From Planctomycetota bacterium (lineage in GTDB: Bacteria > Planctomycetota > J058 > JAJDCP01): DNA of 60,730 nt. A program made the translations under genes and the position numbers. The stretch lies in NCBI GenBank assembly GCA_029260765.1, contig JAJDCP010000057.1, forward strand, positions 1 through 60,730, written 5' to 3'. The number at the start of each line of letters is the position of its first letter. Positions within the stretch are counted from its first letter, which is position 1. Under the pieces are notes generated by a model, which did no database searches, was not told the origin of the DNA, and saw only the letters and a list, made by a program, of their open reading frames with translations. Below are positions 44,714 through 54,359 of this stretch, in pieces.

Positions 44714-46455
44714 GAGCCAGGCTTGCGCTCGGAGGGCTGTTCCTGATCGCCGCCGGAGCCGCCGCCTGGTGGCTCTGGCCCGCTTCGCCTGCGGCGCTCG
44801 CGCCCACGCCTCGGCCTCGAGTCGAGACCGCTCTGCATTTCATCGCTGGCGCAGATCTGACCGGGCTGCAGTTTCGACACTTTGCCGACTTGTCGGCGGC
44901 CAAGCACATCCCGGAGACCATGGGTAGCGGCCTGGCGATCAGTGACTTCAACCGCGACGGCGCGCCCGATGTGTTGTTCGTCGACTCCGGACCATTGACC
45001 GCCGACCACGGGCCCAGCGAAGGGGGACACCGTCTGTTCCTCAACGATGGCAAGGGCCGCTTCCGGGATGCCACTCGCGAGTGGCGGCTGGAAGGCCAGG
45101 GCTACGCTTTCGGCGTGGCCGTCGGGGACATCGACAACGACGGCTGGAGCGATGTACTGCTGACCAGCTTTGCGTCGGGGGTGCGGATGCTTCGAAACAC
45201 GGGCAGCCAGTTCGAGGATGTGACGGAGACCTCTGGCCTGGCCGCAGCGCCGCTTGGCTGGACCACCAGCGCTGCCTTCTTCGATATGGAGAACGATGGC
45301 GACCTCGACCTGTACGTGTGCCAGTATCTGGAATACGACCCGCAGACCGCGCTGAAGTGCTACACGGTCGGCGTGCATGTCTACTGCCATCCACTCAACT
45401 TCGCCCCTCAGCAGGATCACCTGTTCGAGAACCTGGGGGCTGGACGCTTTCAAGACGTGTCGGCCGAGCGGGGCATCGCGGCCGTCAAGGGACGCGGGCT
45501 CGCTCTTGTGGCCAGCGACATCGACGAGGACGGCGATGTCGACCTCTATGTGGCCAACGACCTGTCTCGCAACCTGCTCTGGATCAACGATGGCCGCGGT
45601 ACTTTCAGCGAAGAGGCTCGTCAGCGGGGGGTGGCCTACAGCGAGATGGGAGAGGAAGAGGCTGGCATGGGCGCGGATGTCTCCGATCTTGATGCAGATG
45701 GCGACCTCGATCTGGTCTGTACCAACTTCCAGCGCCAGGTGACCAGCGTCTACCGTCAGGGGGCAGGGCTGACATTTCTGGAAGTCGCTGACGCGATCGG
45801 TGTGGGCGCCACCTCCCGGGAACGACTGGGCTTCGGCATCGACTTCTTCGATGCCGACAACGACGGCGATGAAGACCTGGTCACCGCCAACGGTCATATC
45901 GAGACCGACATCGCCCAATTCAGCCCGGCGGACAGCTTCGCGCAATACAACACGTTGTACGAGAATACGGGCACGCGTCTGCGCGACGTCAGCGCTGGTG
46001 CGGGGGAAGCTTTCGCGGAGCAGCGGGTCAGCCGCGGCCTGGTCTCAGCCGACCTCAATGGCGACGGAGCCCTGGATCTGGTGTTCTCCAGCAATAATGG
46101 TCTGGCCGAGGTCGCGTTGAACCGCAGCGAGCCGCGGGGGAATTCCCTGATCTTGTGGCTCGAGGGAGAGGCGGCCAACCGCAGCGCGATCGGAACACGC
46201 GTGGTCGCCAGCGTGGCCGGGCGCAAGCTGGTGCGGGAAGTGCGCGGGGGCAGCAGCTATCTGTCGGTCTGCGACTTCAGGCTGCATTTCGGCCTGGGGG
46301 AACAACAGATGGTGGACAGCCTGGAGGTGCACTGGCCGGGGGGCGCGGTACAGCACCATACAAGCGTCGATGCCGGCTTGGTACGGCTGGTCCAGGGACA
46401 GACGCCGCAGCGCTTCGTGCCTGGGCGGACGATCTGGCAGCCAGGCCGGAACTGA
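44710..46455 (+). CDS. CRTAC1-family propeller protein, second copy, 581 aa
   Basis: Paralogue of the 41956 gene with the same order. A signal anchor (LALGGLFLIAAGAAAWWLW) is followed by seven Asp loops (DFNRDGAPD, DIDNDGWSD, DMENDGDLD, DIDEDGDVD, DLDADGDLD, DADNDGDED, DLNGDGALD), and the ASPIC/UnbV domain follows (NRSAIGTRVVASVAGRKLVR, SYLSVCDFRLHFGLG, WPGGAVQHH). The KCYTVGVHVYC cysteine pair and CTNFQRQVTSVY are conserved between the copies. GTG 44710 overlaps the TPR stop. The degree of divergence suggests an old duplication kept by selection. Confidence 0.9.
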   Translation: MRARLALGGLFLIAAGAAAWWLWPASPAALAPTPRPRVETALHFIAGADLTGLQFRHFADLSAAKHIPETMGSGLAISDFNRDGAPDVLFVDSGPLTADHGPSEGGHRLFLNDGKGRFRDATREWRLEGQGYAFGVAVGDIDNDGWSDVLLTSFASGVRMLRNTGSQFEDVTETSGLAAAPLGWTTSAAFFDMENDGDLDLYVCQYLEYDPQTALKCYTVGVHVYCHPLNFAPQQDHLFENLGAGRFQDVSAERGIAAVKGRGLALVASDIDEDGDVDLYVANDLSRNLLWINDGRGTFSEEARQRGVAYSEMGEEEAGMGADVSDLDADGDLDLVCTNFQRQVTSVYRQGAGLTFLEVADAIGVGATSRERLGFGIDFFDADNDGDEDLVTANGHIETDIAQFSPADSFAQYNTLYENTGTRLRDVSAGAGEAFAEQRVSRGLVSADLNGDGALDLVFSSNNGLAEVALNRSEPRGNSLILWLEGEAANRSAIGTRVVASVAGRKLVREVRGGSSYLSVCDFRLHFGLGEQQMVDSLEVHWPGGAVQHHTSVDAGLVRLVQGQTPQRFVPGRTIWQPGRN

Positions 46456-46489
46456 GCCTGCGGCCATCCCCTGGGCTCGGACTTTTTGC

Positions 46490-46520
46490 TTGTACTTTGC
46501 TCCTGCAGCTTTGCTATACT
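46490..46520 (+). promoter_or_regulatory. Candidate promoter of the giant surface-protein gene
   Basis: TTGTAC (46490-46495), 19-base spacer, TATACT (46515-46520) preceded by TGC, which makes an extended -10. The A/T-rich patch stands out in this high-GC context and leaves a leader of about 85 bases before the ATG at 46611. Confidence 0.5.
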
Positions 46521-46610
46521 GTCAGGATCTGTTCCGCACCCTTGTGTTTCCCCTGACGTCAGAAGGGCTCAGCCCCGGTCTGTACGTCCACATGACGATG
46601 GAGACTACCT

Positions 46611-49600
46611 ATGCACGTCTTTCGGTCCGATCGCAACATATTCCTGTGGGCTGTAAGCCTGATAGGAGTCCTGGCACTGAGCGCGCCGGCGCAGGTGTTC
46701 ACGAGCTCGCCTGGTTCAAGCATTGACAGCGCGAATCCGACAACTAGCGATGCGATCGTCGTGTCGGGTGGTCCTGCATCGATCGCCTCGATCCGTATTG
46801 AGCTCAACATCACCCACTCCTGGGATAGCGACATGGACATCTTCCTGACGCCTCCCGGGGGTACGCCGATCGAGCTCAGCACAGACAACGCCGGCTCGGG
46901 CGACAACTACACAATGACCAACTTCACCGGTAGTGCGGACCCGAACTTCTCGGCGACGGGCGGCGACATCGGACTGCTCACCGCTGCCACCGACGCCCCG
47001 CTGACCGGCACCTTCACTCCAGAAGACCTGGCCGGCTTCGACGCCCTCTACGGCACCGCGGCCGATGGCACCTGGACTCTGGAAGTCACGGACGACACCG
47101 GTGGAGACACAGGCACGCTCGATAGTTGGACGATCGAATTCGCCGCCGTCACCCAGAATATCTTCACCAGCTCGCCCGGAGCAGCCCTCGACAGCGCCCT
47201 TTCGCCAGCGATGGATACCATCAACGTCGCAGGGGGACCGACTACGATCGACTCGATTCGGATCGAGCTGAACTTCACGCACTCCTGGGACAGCGACCTC
47301 GACGTCTTCGTGACGCCCCCCGGGGGCACGCCCATCGAGCTCAGCACCGACAACGCCGGTTCGGGCGACAACTACACGATGACGAATCTTACCGGTAGCG
47401 CGGACCCGGTCTTCACGGCCAGCGGCGGCGACATCGGACTGCTCACCGCTGCCAGCGACGCCCCCTTGACCGGTTTCTTCACCCCCGAAGACCTGGCCGG
47501 CTTCGACGCCCTCTATGGCACCGACCCGACCGGCGACTGGATCCTGGTCGTCACCGATGACACGGGTGGCGACACCGGCACGCTCGACTCGTGGACGATC
47601 GAGTTCGGTGTCCTCGGCAGCAACAACTACACCATCACTGCGGACGCGAGTCCCTCCGGCCATGCGGCCGGCACAAGCGATGCAGTGATCATGGCAATGA
47701 CCGCCTCGGCCCTGAACTCGGCGACCATCAACGACCTCACGCTGACCTATACGGGCAGTGGCGGCTCGGCGGTCACCAACGTGCGCGTGGTCGAAGACCT
47801 CGGCACCGTGGGCACCTACGAAGCGGGTACTGACAATGTCCTGGCGACAGGGGCGGCCTTCTCGAGTGCCACTCAAGCCTTCGATCTGAGCCCCGACCAA
47901 GAGATCAGCCCCAGCGCCAACCTGTTGGTCATCGCCGACCTGACGGGCTCGGCCTCTGGTGCCATCTCGATCGAAAGCGATACCGACGTCTCGGCTTCGA
48001 GCAGCCCCTCGGGCACGCAGAGCTTCCCCGTCACGGGCACTTCGTTCGCCGTGTTCGAAGTCGCGGTTGTCGGTGTCAACGGCAGCTTCGTGCAGGACTT
48101 CGAGTCGGGTACGCTGGTCAACTACTCGGCCTTCACGGCTTCGGGTGGGAGCTATCCGCAGGCAACGAGCTCTAGCTCGCTGATCCTCGGCGCGGACGGG
48201 ACCAACACCCGCGAGACACGCGTCTCCTTCAGCGACGCGAACCATCCGCAGGGCCACACCACTCAGGACCCGACCTCGGGTGTGTTGCAAGCCTCGCTTG
48301 ACATGCCGGGCAATGCGTCTCCAACGCAAGCAGCCGCGCTCGACTTCTTCTACGATCTCTCAGCGCTCGACCCGGCACTCGACCAGGTCACGTTCGCTTT
48401 CAAGTGGGCCGACCAGGGCAGTGAGGACCACGACGGCGACATCGTCGTGATCAGCCGCGACGGCGGAGCCACCTGGGAAGCGGTCGTGTTCAACTTCCCG
48501 ACCACTCGCACGCCCGATGACGCCTACTTCTATGCCAGAGTCGACTTGTCGGCTGCTGTGACCGCGCTGGGCGGCACCTTCGGCTCGACCTTCGTCGTCC
48601 GCATCCAAGAAGAAGACGACTTCGATATCGCTCTCGACGGCACCTCGCTGGACGACGTCAGCCTGATCGCCTCCGACGGAACGGGAACCCCGAGCGCCGA
48701 CGTGCGTGAGGACGAGCGCCTCGGTGCCAGTGTGGCCGATGATGGCACCTTCGACTTCGGTCAGATCGGTAGTGGCACGGTAGGTCCGCAGGTTTTCGTG
48801 ATCACCAACACGGGCCAAGAGCCGCTGATCATTCCCTCGGCTCCGGTATTGGCGGGCGCGCAGGCTGGTGACTACAGCCTGGTCAACCCGACCACCGTCA
48901 CCTACCCCGAGACTATCTATGTAGGCGGCTGCGCAACCTTTGAGGTCACCTTCGCACCGACCGGGATCGGCGTCAAAAACGCGGACGTCACCTTCAGCCA
49001 CAACGGCACGGGCAGCCCGTACACCGTGAATCTGCTCGGTGAAGAGGTCGCGACCACGCTGCTGATCGAAGTGACGGACGGCACCACGCCGTACAGCAAC
49101 GGCGGCGCCGTGGCCGACTTTGGCAGCGTCGGTGTCTTCGACGGCAACTCGACCGTGCAGACCGTCACGGTCAACAATACTGGCACGGGCAGCATCGATG
49201 TGCTGGCTCCGGTTCTGAGCGGCCTCGATGCGCTCGACTTCATTTTGGACCTGTCCAACTTCCCCACCGACGTAAGCGGTGTAGCGACCACAGCTACAGT
49301 GGGCGCCGCTGGCAGTATCACCTTTGACGTGTACTTCAATCCTACGGTTGCAGGAGCCAGCACCGCGTCGATCGATATCGGCCACACGGCGACGAACGAG
49401 ACCGACCCGTTCACGTTGAACCTCTCGGGCACCGCGACCGCGCCGCTCGGCACGGCGATCTTCGAGGACGATCCGGCTGGGGTCATCAGCGACGCCGCCG
49501 ACCTGATCGTGACGCAGAACGTCTCGGGTATCCCGACCACGGTGCACTCGTTCACGATCGAGATCGTGGCCAGCCACACCTTCGTCGGTGACGTAACCTT

Positions 49601-52304
49601 CAGCCTGACGCCCCCTGGCGGCAACCCGATCGATCTCGTCGCCCAGCAAGGCACCGGCCTCAACGACTTCTTGCATATGGCTCTGACCGGCGTCGCCGAC
49701 CCCGAGCGCGATGCGGGCTCGACCCTGCCGAGTGTTACCACCGGAGACGGGCCGTTCACAGGCCTGTTCACGGTCGAAGACAACGCGACTTTCCAGACCG
49801 AGTTCACCGGCCTCGACCCCAATGGCACCTGGACCCTGACAGTCAACGACGGCTTCATCGGTGACGACGGCGTCCTCGAAAGCTGGACGCTGCAGTTCCA
49901 GGAAGCGTCCATGCTCACGACCATCGCCAGCTACGATTTCGAAGGCGACACGCCGTCCGCGGTCAGCAATGACCCCGACTTGACTGCTGGCGACTTCATG
50001 ATCCTGCAGGGTAGCCAGAGCTTCCCGGCCGGCAACGGAAGCACCGACGCAGTCTCGACCAATACCTGGGATGGTGCCTTGGGCGCCCAGGCCCACACCG
50101 TCACGTTGACGCCCATGGCTGGACAGGAGATCACGCTCGGTCAGGTCACCTTCGACAACCAGGCGTCGGGCACCGGTCCGGATATGTTCTCGGTCCGCGT
50201 CCTCGACAACGGCACAGATACCGGCTTCGATCCCGGCCTGAGCGCGACAGTTACGAGTTTTGCGACCAACACCGTCGTCTTCACGGGCGCCGCCAATGGT
50301 CCTTTCTCCGGTCCAGTGACGATCCAGTTCGTCGCGAACGGCGCGAGCAGCAGCGCGGGTACCTGGCGTCTCGACAATGTCGACATCGAAGGTAGTGTCG
50401 ATGCGGCCGCGGGTGCCCCGGTGATCGGTGTCTCGCGTAGTGGCCAGATCAATGATGGCGATGCCGACGCAGTCGGTAGCGTCGACGTCTCCGGCGCCAA
50501 CTTCAGCTACACCATCGACAACAGCACCGGCACCGCCGCGCTGACCATCGATGCGGTGAGCTTCAGCGCCGCGAACAATGTCTCCGCGAGCACCGTGACC
50601 AGCATCCCGTTGACCGTGAATGCGGGCAGCACCGGCACGTTGGAGATCACGGTGGATCCGGCTGTGGACGGTTCGTTCGACATCGAAATGGATATCGAGA
50701 ACAACACCTCCGGCGCGACCGACCCGTTCGACATCATGATCACCGGTACTGGTACTGGTGGCGTGCCGACGATCGCTGTCGAGTTGTCTTCGACGCCCCT
50801 GGCAGACGATAGCTTCATCGACGTTGGAAACGTCGACGTCGGAGGTCAGACCTTCAGCTATGACGTCACCAACTCGGGCACCGGTGACTTGACGATCACG
50901 GCCGTCAACTTCGTAGGCATGGACAACTCGTCGCCCTCCGTCGTCACCAGCCTGCCGCTGACCATCGGTGTCGGCAGCACGGGCTCGCTCGACATCAACT
51001 TCGATCCAGACTGCGACGGCACGTTCACTGTCGACTTCGACATCATCAACAACTCCGCTGCCAACACCGACGTGTACACCATCGACCACGATGGCACAGG
51101 CACGGGCGGAGTCCAGGCCCTCGACGTGACGGACGGCACCAGCTCGATCGCGGCTGGCGGCACCGATGCACAAGGTACGCAGGCGATCGGTACGCCGTTG
51201 ACCCTGACCTATACGATCGACAACTCCGCAGGCACCACGGACTTGAACGTCACAGGTACGACCATCGACGTGACGACCGAGACCAACGTCAGCAGCGTGT
51301 CGGTCAGCTCCGGTGGTGGCGCGCAGACCGTTGCATGCGGCGCGACGGCGACGTTTGACGTCACCTACACGGTCGACACCGCCGCCGCCTTCGACTTCGA
51401 CTTCGTGGTCGAGAGCGACGATCCGACCAACGCCAGCTACCGCGTGACCGTTTCGGGCACCGGTTCGACCAGCCAGGTCAATCCCGAGATCAACGTCGTC
51501 GACAGCGGGTCCAGCCCGATCGCCGACGGTGGTTCCGATCCGCAGGGCACGGTCAATGTGGGTGTGACGCAGTCGGTCAGCTACACGATCCAGAACACCG
51601 GCAACGGTGACCTGACCGTGTCGGGTGTCACCTTCGCCAACCTGGTGAACGTCACGACGCCCACGCTGTCGACCTCGCCTTCGGGCACGATCACTGCTGG
51701 CAACTCGTCTTCGTTCACCGTGCAGTACGCGGTGGGCGCGGTCAATCCGTACTCTTTCGACGTCGTGATCGCCAACGATGACGCCGACGAAGGCAGCTAC
51801 ACCATCACCGTCACGGGTACCGGCCAGGCCGTCGCCGGCCAACCGGCTCTGGGCGTGACGGGTGCGACCAACTTCAGCGCGCCGAGCACCACTTCGCCGA
51901 TCACCGCGATCTGGACCGTGACCAACGTCGGCACGGGCACGCTGACTGTTTCTTCGCTGACGCTTTCGGGTAGCTCGACGTTCACCCTCTCGGGTCTGAG
52001 CTTCCCGCTCAACCTGAATTCGGGCCAGAGCCAGAGCTTCTCGATCACCTTCACTCCGACGGCCACCGGCACGGTGACCGCAGTTGCGACGGTGGACTCG
52101 AACAGCGGTGGAACCCAAACGATCACCAGCATCAACCTGAGTGGTAACATTGCCACCCAGGTTCAGGGCAACAAGAGCAGCAGCAAGAGCTGCTCGGTTG
52201 TCACCGACGCCTCGGAGAGTCAGGGCCTGATCGGCCTGTTCTTCCTGGGCGCCCTCGCCTACCTGCGCCTGCGCCGCAAACACCTGGTTGTGGCTGAGGC
52301 CTGA
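46611..52304 (+). CDS. Giant secreted/surface protein with three P domains, HYDIN-like repeats and a Cys-containing C-terminal anchor, 1897 aa
   Basis: The signal peptide ends near ALSAPAQ (residue 28). P1 (about 29-180) and P2 (about 184-330) are near-identical proprotein-convertase P domains (HSWDSDMDIFLTPPGGTPIE, NGTWTLEVTDDTGG-type ends). P3 (about 945-1100) is more diverged. Beta-sandwich/jelly-roll-like segments lie at about 490-700 and 1105-1265. Choice-of-anchor-D/HYDIN-like units (DFGQIGSGTVGPQVFVITNT; YTIQNTGNGDLTVSGVTF) occupy about 700-945 and 1268-1860. The end has KSSSKSC, a hydrophobic helix (GLIGLFFLGALAYLRL) and RRK, which is the plan of a C-terminal sorting signal such as MYXO-CTERM or PEP-CTERM. 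No protease domain accompanies the P domains. A terminator follows. Confidence 0.92.
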   Translation: MHVFRSDRNIFLWAVSLIGVLALSAPAQVFTSSPGSSIDSANPTTSDAIVVSGGPASIASIRIELNITHSWDSDMDIFLTPPGGTPIELSTDNAGSGDNYTMTNFTGSADPNFSATGGDIGLLTAATDAPLTGTFTPEDLAGFDALYGTAADGTWTLEVTDDTGGDTGTLDSWTIEFAAVTQNIFTSSPGAALDSALSPAMDTINVAGGPTTIDSIRIELNFTHSWDSDLDVFVTPPGGTPIELSTDNAGSGDNYTMTNLTGSADPVFTASGGDIGLLTAASDAPLTGFFTPEDLAGFDALYGTDPTGDWILVVTDDTGGDTGTLDSWTIEFGVLGSNNYTITADASPSGHAAGTSDAVIMAMTASALNSATINDLTLTYTGSGGSAVTNVRVVEDLGTVGTYEAGTDNVLATGAAFSSATQAFDLSPDQEISPSANLLVIADLTGSASGAISIESDTDVSASSSPSGTQSFPVTGTSFAVFEVAVVGVNGSFVQDFESGTLVNYSAFTASGGSYPQATSSSSLILGADGTNTRETRVSFSDANHPQGHTTQDPTSGVLQASLDMPGNASPTQAAALDFFYDLSALDPALDQVTFAFKWADQGSEDHDGDIVVISRDGGATWEAVVFNFPTTRTPDDAYFYARVDLSAAVTALGGTFGSTFVVRIQEEDDFDIALDGTSLDDVSLIASDGTGTPSADVREDERLGASVADDGTFDFGQIGSGTVGPQVFVITNTGQEPLIIPSAPVLAGAQAGDYSLVNPTTVTYPETIYVGGCATFEVTFAPTGIGVKNADVTFSHNGTGSPYTVNLLGEEVATTLLIEVTDGTTPYSNGGAVADFGSVGVFDGNSTVQTVTVNNTGTGSIDVLAPVLSGLDALDFILDLSNFPTDVSGVATTATVGAAGSITFDVYFNPTVAGASTASIDIGHTATNETDPFTLNLSGTATAPLGTAIFEDDPAGVISDAADLIVTQNVSGIPTTVHSFTIEIVASHTFVGDVTFSLTPPGGNPIDLVAQQGTGLNDFLHMALTGVADPERDAGSTLPSVTTGDGPFTGLFTVEDNATFQTEFTGLDPNGTWTLTVNDGFIGDDGVLESWTLQFQEASMLTTIASYDFEGDTPSAVSNDPDLTAGDFMILQGSQSFPAGNGSTDAVSTNTWDGALGAQAHTVTLTPMAGQEITLGQVTFDNQASGTGPDMFSVRVLDNGTDTGFDPGLSATVTSFATNTVVFTGAANGPFSGPVTIQFVANGASSSAGTWRLDNVDIEGSVDAAAGAPVIGVSRSGQINDGDADAVGSVDVSGANFSYTIDNSTGTAALTIDAVSFSAANNVSASTVTSIPLTVNAGSTGTLEITVDPAVDGSFDIEMDIENNTSGATDPFDIMITGTGTGGVPTIAVELSSTPLADDSFIDVGNVDVGGQTFSYDVTNSGTGDLTITAVNFVGMDNSSPSVVTSLPLTIGVGSTGSLDINFDPDCDGTFTVDFDIINNSAANTDVYTIDHDGTGTGGVQALDVTDGTSSIAAGGTDAQGTQAIGTPLTLTYTIDNSAGTTDLNVTGTTIDVTTETNVSSVSVSSGGGAQTVACGATATFDVTYTVDTAAAFDFDFVVESDDPTNASYRVTVSGTGSTSQVNPEINVVDSGSSPIADGGSDPQGTVNVGVTQSVSYTIQNTGNGDLTVSGVTFANLVNVTTPTLSTSPSGTITAGNSSSFTVQYAVGAVNPYSFDVVIANDDADEGSYTITVTGTGQAVAGQPALGVTGATNFSAPSTTSPITAIWTVTNVGTGTLTVSSLTLSGSSTFTLSGLSFPLNLNSGQSQSFSITFTPTATGTVTAVATVDSNSGGTQTITSINLSGNIATQVQGNKSSSKSCSVVTDASESQGLIGLFFLGALAYLRLRRKHLVVAEA

Positions 52305-52332
52305 TCCAGCGCGTTCCTTCCGGACCCGCTAC

Positions 52333-52368
52333 CCTCCCCGGCCTGTGCCGGGGAGGTTTCTTTGTTGT
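52333..52368 (+). terminator. Strong intrinsic terminator of the giant gene
   Basis: CCTCCCCGGC (52333-52342) and GCCGGGGAGG (52347-52356) form a perfect 10-bp stem with a CTGT loop, followed by TTTCTTTGTTGTT. Confidence 0.92.
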
Positions 52369-52400
52369 TGGGGAGAAGCCTTGGATCGCGGAACCAGCCC

Positions 52401-52470
52401 TGTAGCGGCGCTCTGTGAGCGCCGGAAGCCCCCACGCAGAGTTCGTTCCCCAGAGGTTCGGGTCCTTCCG
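52401..52470 (+). repeat. TGTAGCGGCGCTCTG-family repeat, about 70 bp
   Basis: TGTAGCGGCGCTCTGTGAGC is followed by GCCGGAAG and then a diverged right half (CCCCAGAGGTTCGGGTCCTT). The left part is identical to 60662-60689. The inner GGCGCTC and GAGCGCC form a short hairpin. Confidence 0.75.
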
Positions 52471-52487
52471 TTCAGAACGGTATTCTC

Positions 52488-52567
52488 GGCGGTCGCAGAC
52501 CGCCGCTACAGCAGAGGGCCCCACCGCCCTGAAAGGCATTCCCGGCGGTCGCAGACCGCCGCTACAG
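52488..52567 (+). repeat. Two palindromes CGGCGGTCGCAGACCGCCG-CTACAG, 55-bp spacing
   Basis: Identical 25-base copies at 52488-52512 and 52543-52567. Each contains a GGCGGTC/GACCGCC hairpin and ends in CTACAG, the complement of the CTGTAG that opens the repeat at 52401. They are therefore inverted relatives of the same family, placed between the terminator and folA. Confidence 0.8.
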
Positions 52568-52596
52568 CCCGGCCATCGGCTTTCCAGGAATGGCCG

Positions 52597-53088
52597 CTAC
52601 CGCACGCGCTCCAGCGTCACAAAGCTGAACGCCCAGGCATGGCGCTCGTCTGCAGCATGGTCTTCGCGGCTGAGCTCGCGCCACGTGCTCGGATCGAAGG
52701 CGGGAAAGCGGGTGTCGCCCTCCAGCTCCGTGTCGACCCAGGTCAGATAGAGCCGGTCGGCCAGGGGGAGAAAGGCGGCGTAGACCGACTCACCCCCGCA
52801 GACCATCACCTCGGGCGCATCCGCGGCCAAGCGCAGCGCCTCCTCAGGAGTCCGGGCGAGACCAACCCCCTCGGGAACCTGAGACAGCGAACGGCTCAGG
52901 ATGATGTTGAAGCGCTTCTTCAGAGGCTTGCACCCGACAGACTCAAAGGTGCCCCGCCCCATGATGCAGGGCTTGCCTAGCGTCATACGCTTGAAGTGGC
53001 GCAGATCTCTCGGCAGGTGAAAGGGCAGCCCCCCGTCACGGCCAATCACGTGGTTGCGGCTCAGGGCCGCGATCATCGAGACACGCAC
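52597..53088 (-). CDS. folA: Dihydrofolate reductase, 163 aa
   Basis: Reduces dihydrofolate with NADPH, regenerating the cofactor consumed by the thymidylate synthase encoded just upstream. Opens MIAALSRNHVIGRDGGLPFH followed by LPRDLRHFK, with the family motif GKPCIMGRGTFESVG (MGRxTxES) and MVCGGESVYAAFLPLADRLY (GGxxxY). The length is typical. The frame opens with GTG 53086-53088, 3 bases after the thyA stop; an ATG four codons in (53074-53076) is an alternative start. Confidence 0.95.
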   Translation of the reverse strand: MRVSMIAALSRNHVIGRDGGLPFHLPRDLRHFKRMTLGKPCIMGRGTFESVGCKPLKKRFNIILSRSLSQVPEGVGLARTPEEALRLAADAPEVMVCGGESVYAAFLPLADRLYLTWVDTELEGDTRFPAFDPSTWRELSREDHAADERHAWAFSFVTLERVR

Positions 53089-53091
53089 GGT

Positions 53092-53886
53092 TCAGACCGC
53101 GATCGGCGCTTTGATCGCCGGGTGTTTCTGGTAGTTCTCGATCCGGATGTCCTGGTAGCCAAAGGCGTCGATGTCCCGAATCTCGGGATTCAGCCACAAC
53201 TGCGGCAAGGGAAACGGCGTCCGCTCAAGCTGTTGACGCGCCTGCTCGCGATGGTTGGTGTACAGGTGCACATCCCCGAAGGTGTGGATGAACTCTCCGG
53301 GTTGATAGCCCGTCACCTGCGCCAGCATCGAGGTCAACAACGCGTAGGAAGCGATGTTGAACGGCACCCCGAGAAACACATCGGCGCTGCGTTGGTAGAG
53401 CTGGCAGGACAAGCGCCCGTCAGCGACATAGAATTGGAACAGTACATGGCAGGGCGGCAACGCCATCTTGTCGAGCAGGCCGACGTTCCACGCGCTGACC
53501 AGGTGGCGCCTCGAATCAGGGTTGGCGCGCAGCCCCTCGACCAGGCCCGCGATCTGGTCGACGGACGAGCCGTCGGGTTTGGGCCACGAGCGCCACTGCA
53601 CGCCGTACACCGGCCCGAGCTCCCCCTTCTCATCCGCCCAGGCATCCCAGATGCCGACTTTGTTCTGCTTGAGGTAGGCTACGTTGGTCTCGCCTCGCAA
53701 GAACCAGAGCAGCTCATGGATCACCGAGCGCAGATGCAGCTTCTTGGTCGTCACTGCGGGAAAGCCCTGCGCGAGATCGAAGCGCAGCTGCCGCCCGAAG
53801 ACACTGAGCGTGCCCGTGCCGGTTCTGTCCTCTTTGCGCACCCCGTGGGCCAGGATGTCCTGCATCAACTCGAGATAGACCTGCAT
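53092..53886 (-). CDS. thyA: Thymidylate synthase, 264 aa
   Basis: Methylates dUMP to dTMP using methylene-tetrahydrofolate. [20 protein letters not shown], then [18 protein letters not shown] and [15 protein letters not shown] are family blocks. [20 protein letters not shown] holds the catalytic Cys, and [20 protein letters not shown] and [12 protein letters not shown] complete the active site. ATG 53884-53886 is chosen because it gives 264 residues, the standard length; the frame is open ten codons further. It forms an operon with folA. Confidence 0.96.
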   Translation of the reverse strand: MQVYLELMQDILAHGVRKEDRTGTGTLSVFGRQLRFDLAQGFPAVTTKKLHLRSVIHELLWFLRGETNVAYLKQNKVGIWDAWADEKGELGPVYGVQWRSWPKPDGSSVDQIAGLVEGLRANPDSRRHLVSAWNVGLLDKMALPPCHVLFQFYVADGRLSCQLYQRSADVFLGVPFNIASYALLTSMLAQVTGYQPGEFIHTFGDVHLYTNHREQARQQLERTPFPLPQLWLNPEIRDIDAFGYQDIRIENYQKHPAIKAPIAV

Positions 53887-54006
53887 CGCGAGAAACATTC
53901 CGTTCAGTGGAGCCACTCAGGCTAATCTGGCTCGGAAACGCACGCAAGCCTCAATTGACGCGCTGCCCGTGCTCGGATACCTTGGAACAGGCAGGGAGGT
54001 TGGTGC

Positions 54007-54321
54007 ATGGTCCGCGTGGTACGCAACGAAGAGTCGGATGACGAGCGGCTCGACAAACTGGTCGAGCAACTCGCCGCCAAGCACGGCTTCAAGCTGCAGC
54101 GCGCAGGTTGGGCCCGCAAGACCTACGATGTCTTCCACAAAGAAGGCAATCACGGGGCATCGACCTTTGTCGCGCGGGTCGAGAGCAGCGCGACCTACTC
54201 CGGCGAGATCCGCGTCTTCGACGACAGCGCGCTGGCCTTCGCCGAAGAGCTGGGAGGCGCCCTGGAAACGTCGTTCAAACTCAAAGAGGCCACGATCTTG
54301 CGGCTGCCTCCGCCAACTTGA
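54007..54321 (+). CDS. Small hypothetical protein, 104 aa
   Basis: Not recognised. A soluble acidic protein with a short N-terminal helix (DDERLDKLVEQLAAKHGF) and a beta-rich middle (RKTYDVFHKEGNHGASTFVA, SGEIRVFDDSALAF). GGGAGG lies 8 bases before the ATG, a strong ribosome site. It ends 38 bases before the CRTAC1-thioredoxin gene on the same strand, so it may share its promoter. Confidence 0.75.
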   Translation: MVRVVRNEESDDERLDKLVEQLAAKHGFKLQRAGWARKTYDVFHKEGNHGASTFVARVESSATYSGEIRVFDDSALAFAEELGGALETSFKLKEATILRLPPPT

Positions 54322-54359
54322 TACTACTATGGGCGCGATTCCTGTTTGAGAAGACGACG

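Noticed and set aside
46716..48329. 537-codon antisense frame over the P domains
   Set aside because: Same cause: a shadow of a strongly codon-biased sense gene, with repetitive Arg/Val/Gly sequence.
48360..52283. 1307-codon open frame antisense to the giant surface protein
   Set aside because: The sense frame has signal peptide, P domains and HYDIN-like repeats. The antisense translation is a low-complexity Arg/Asp/Gly/Val string produced by the sense codon pattern, with no domain or ribosome site.
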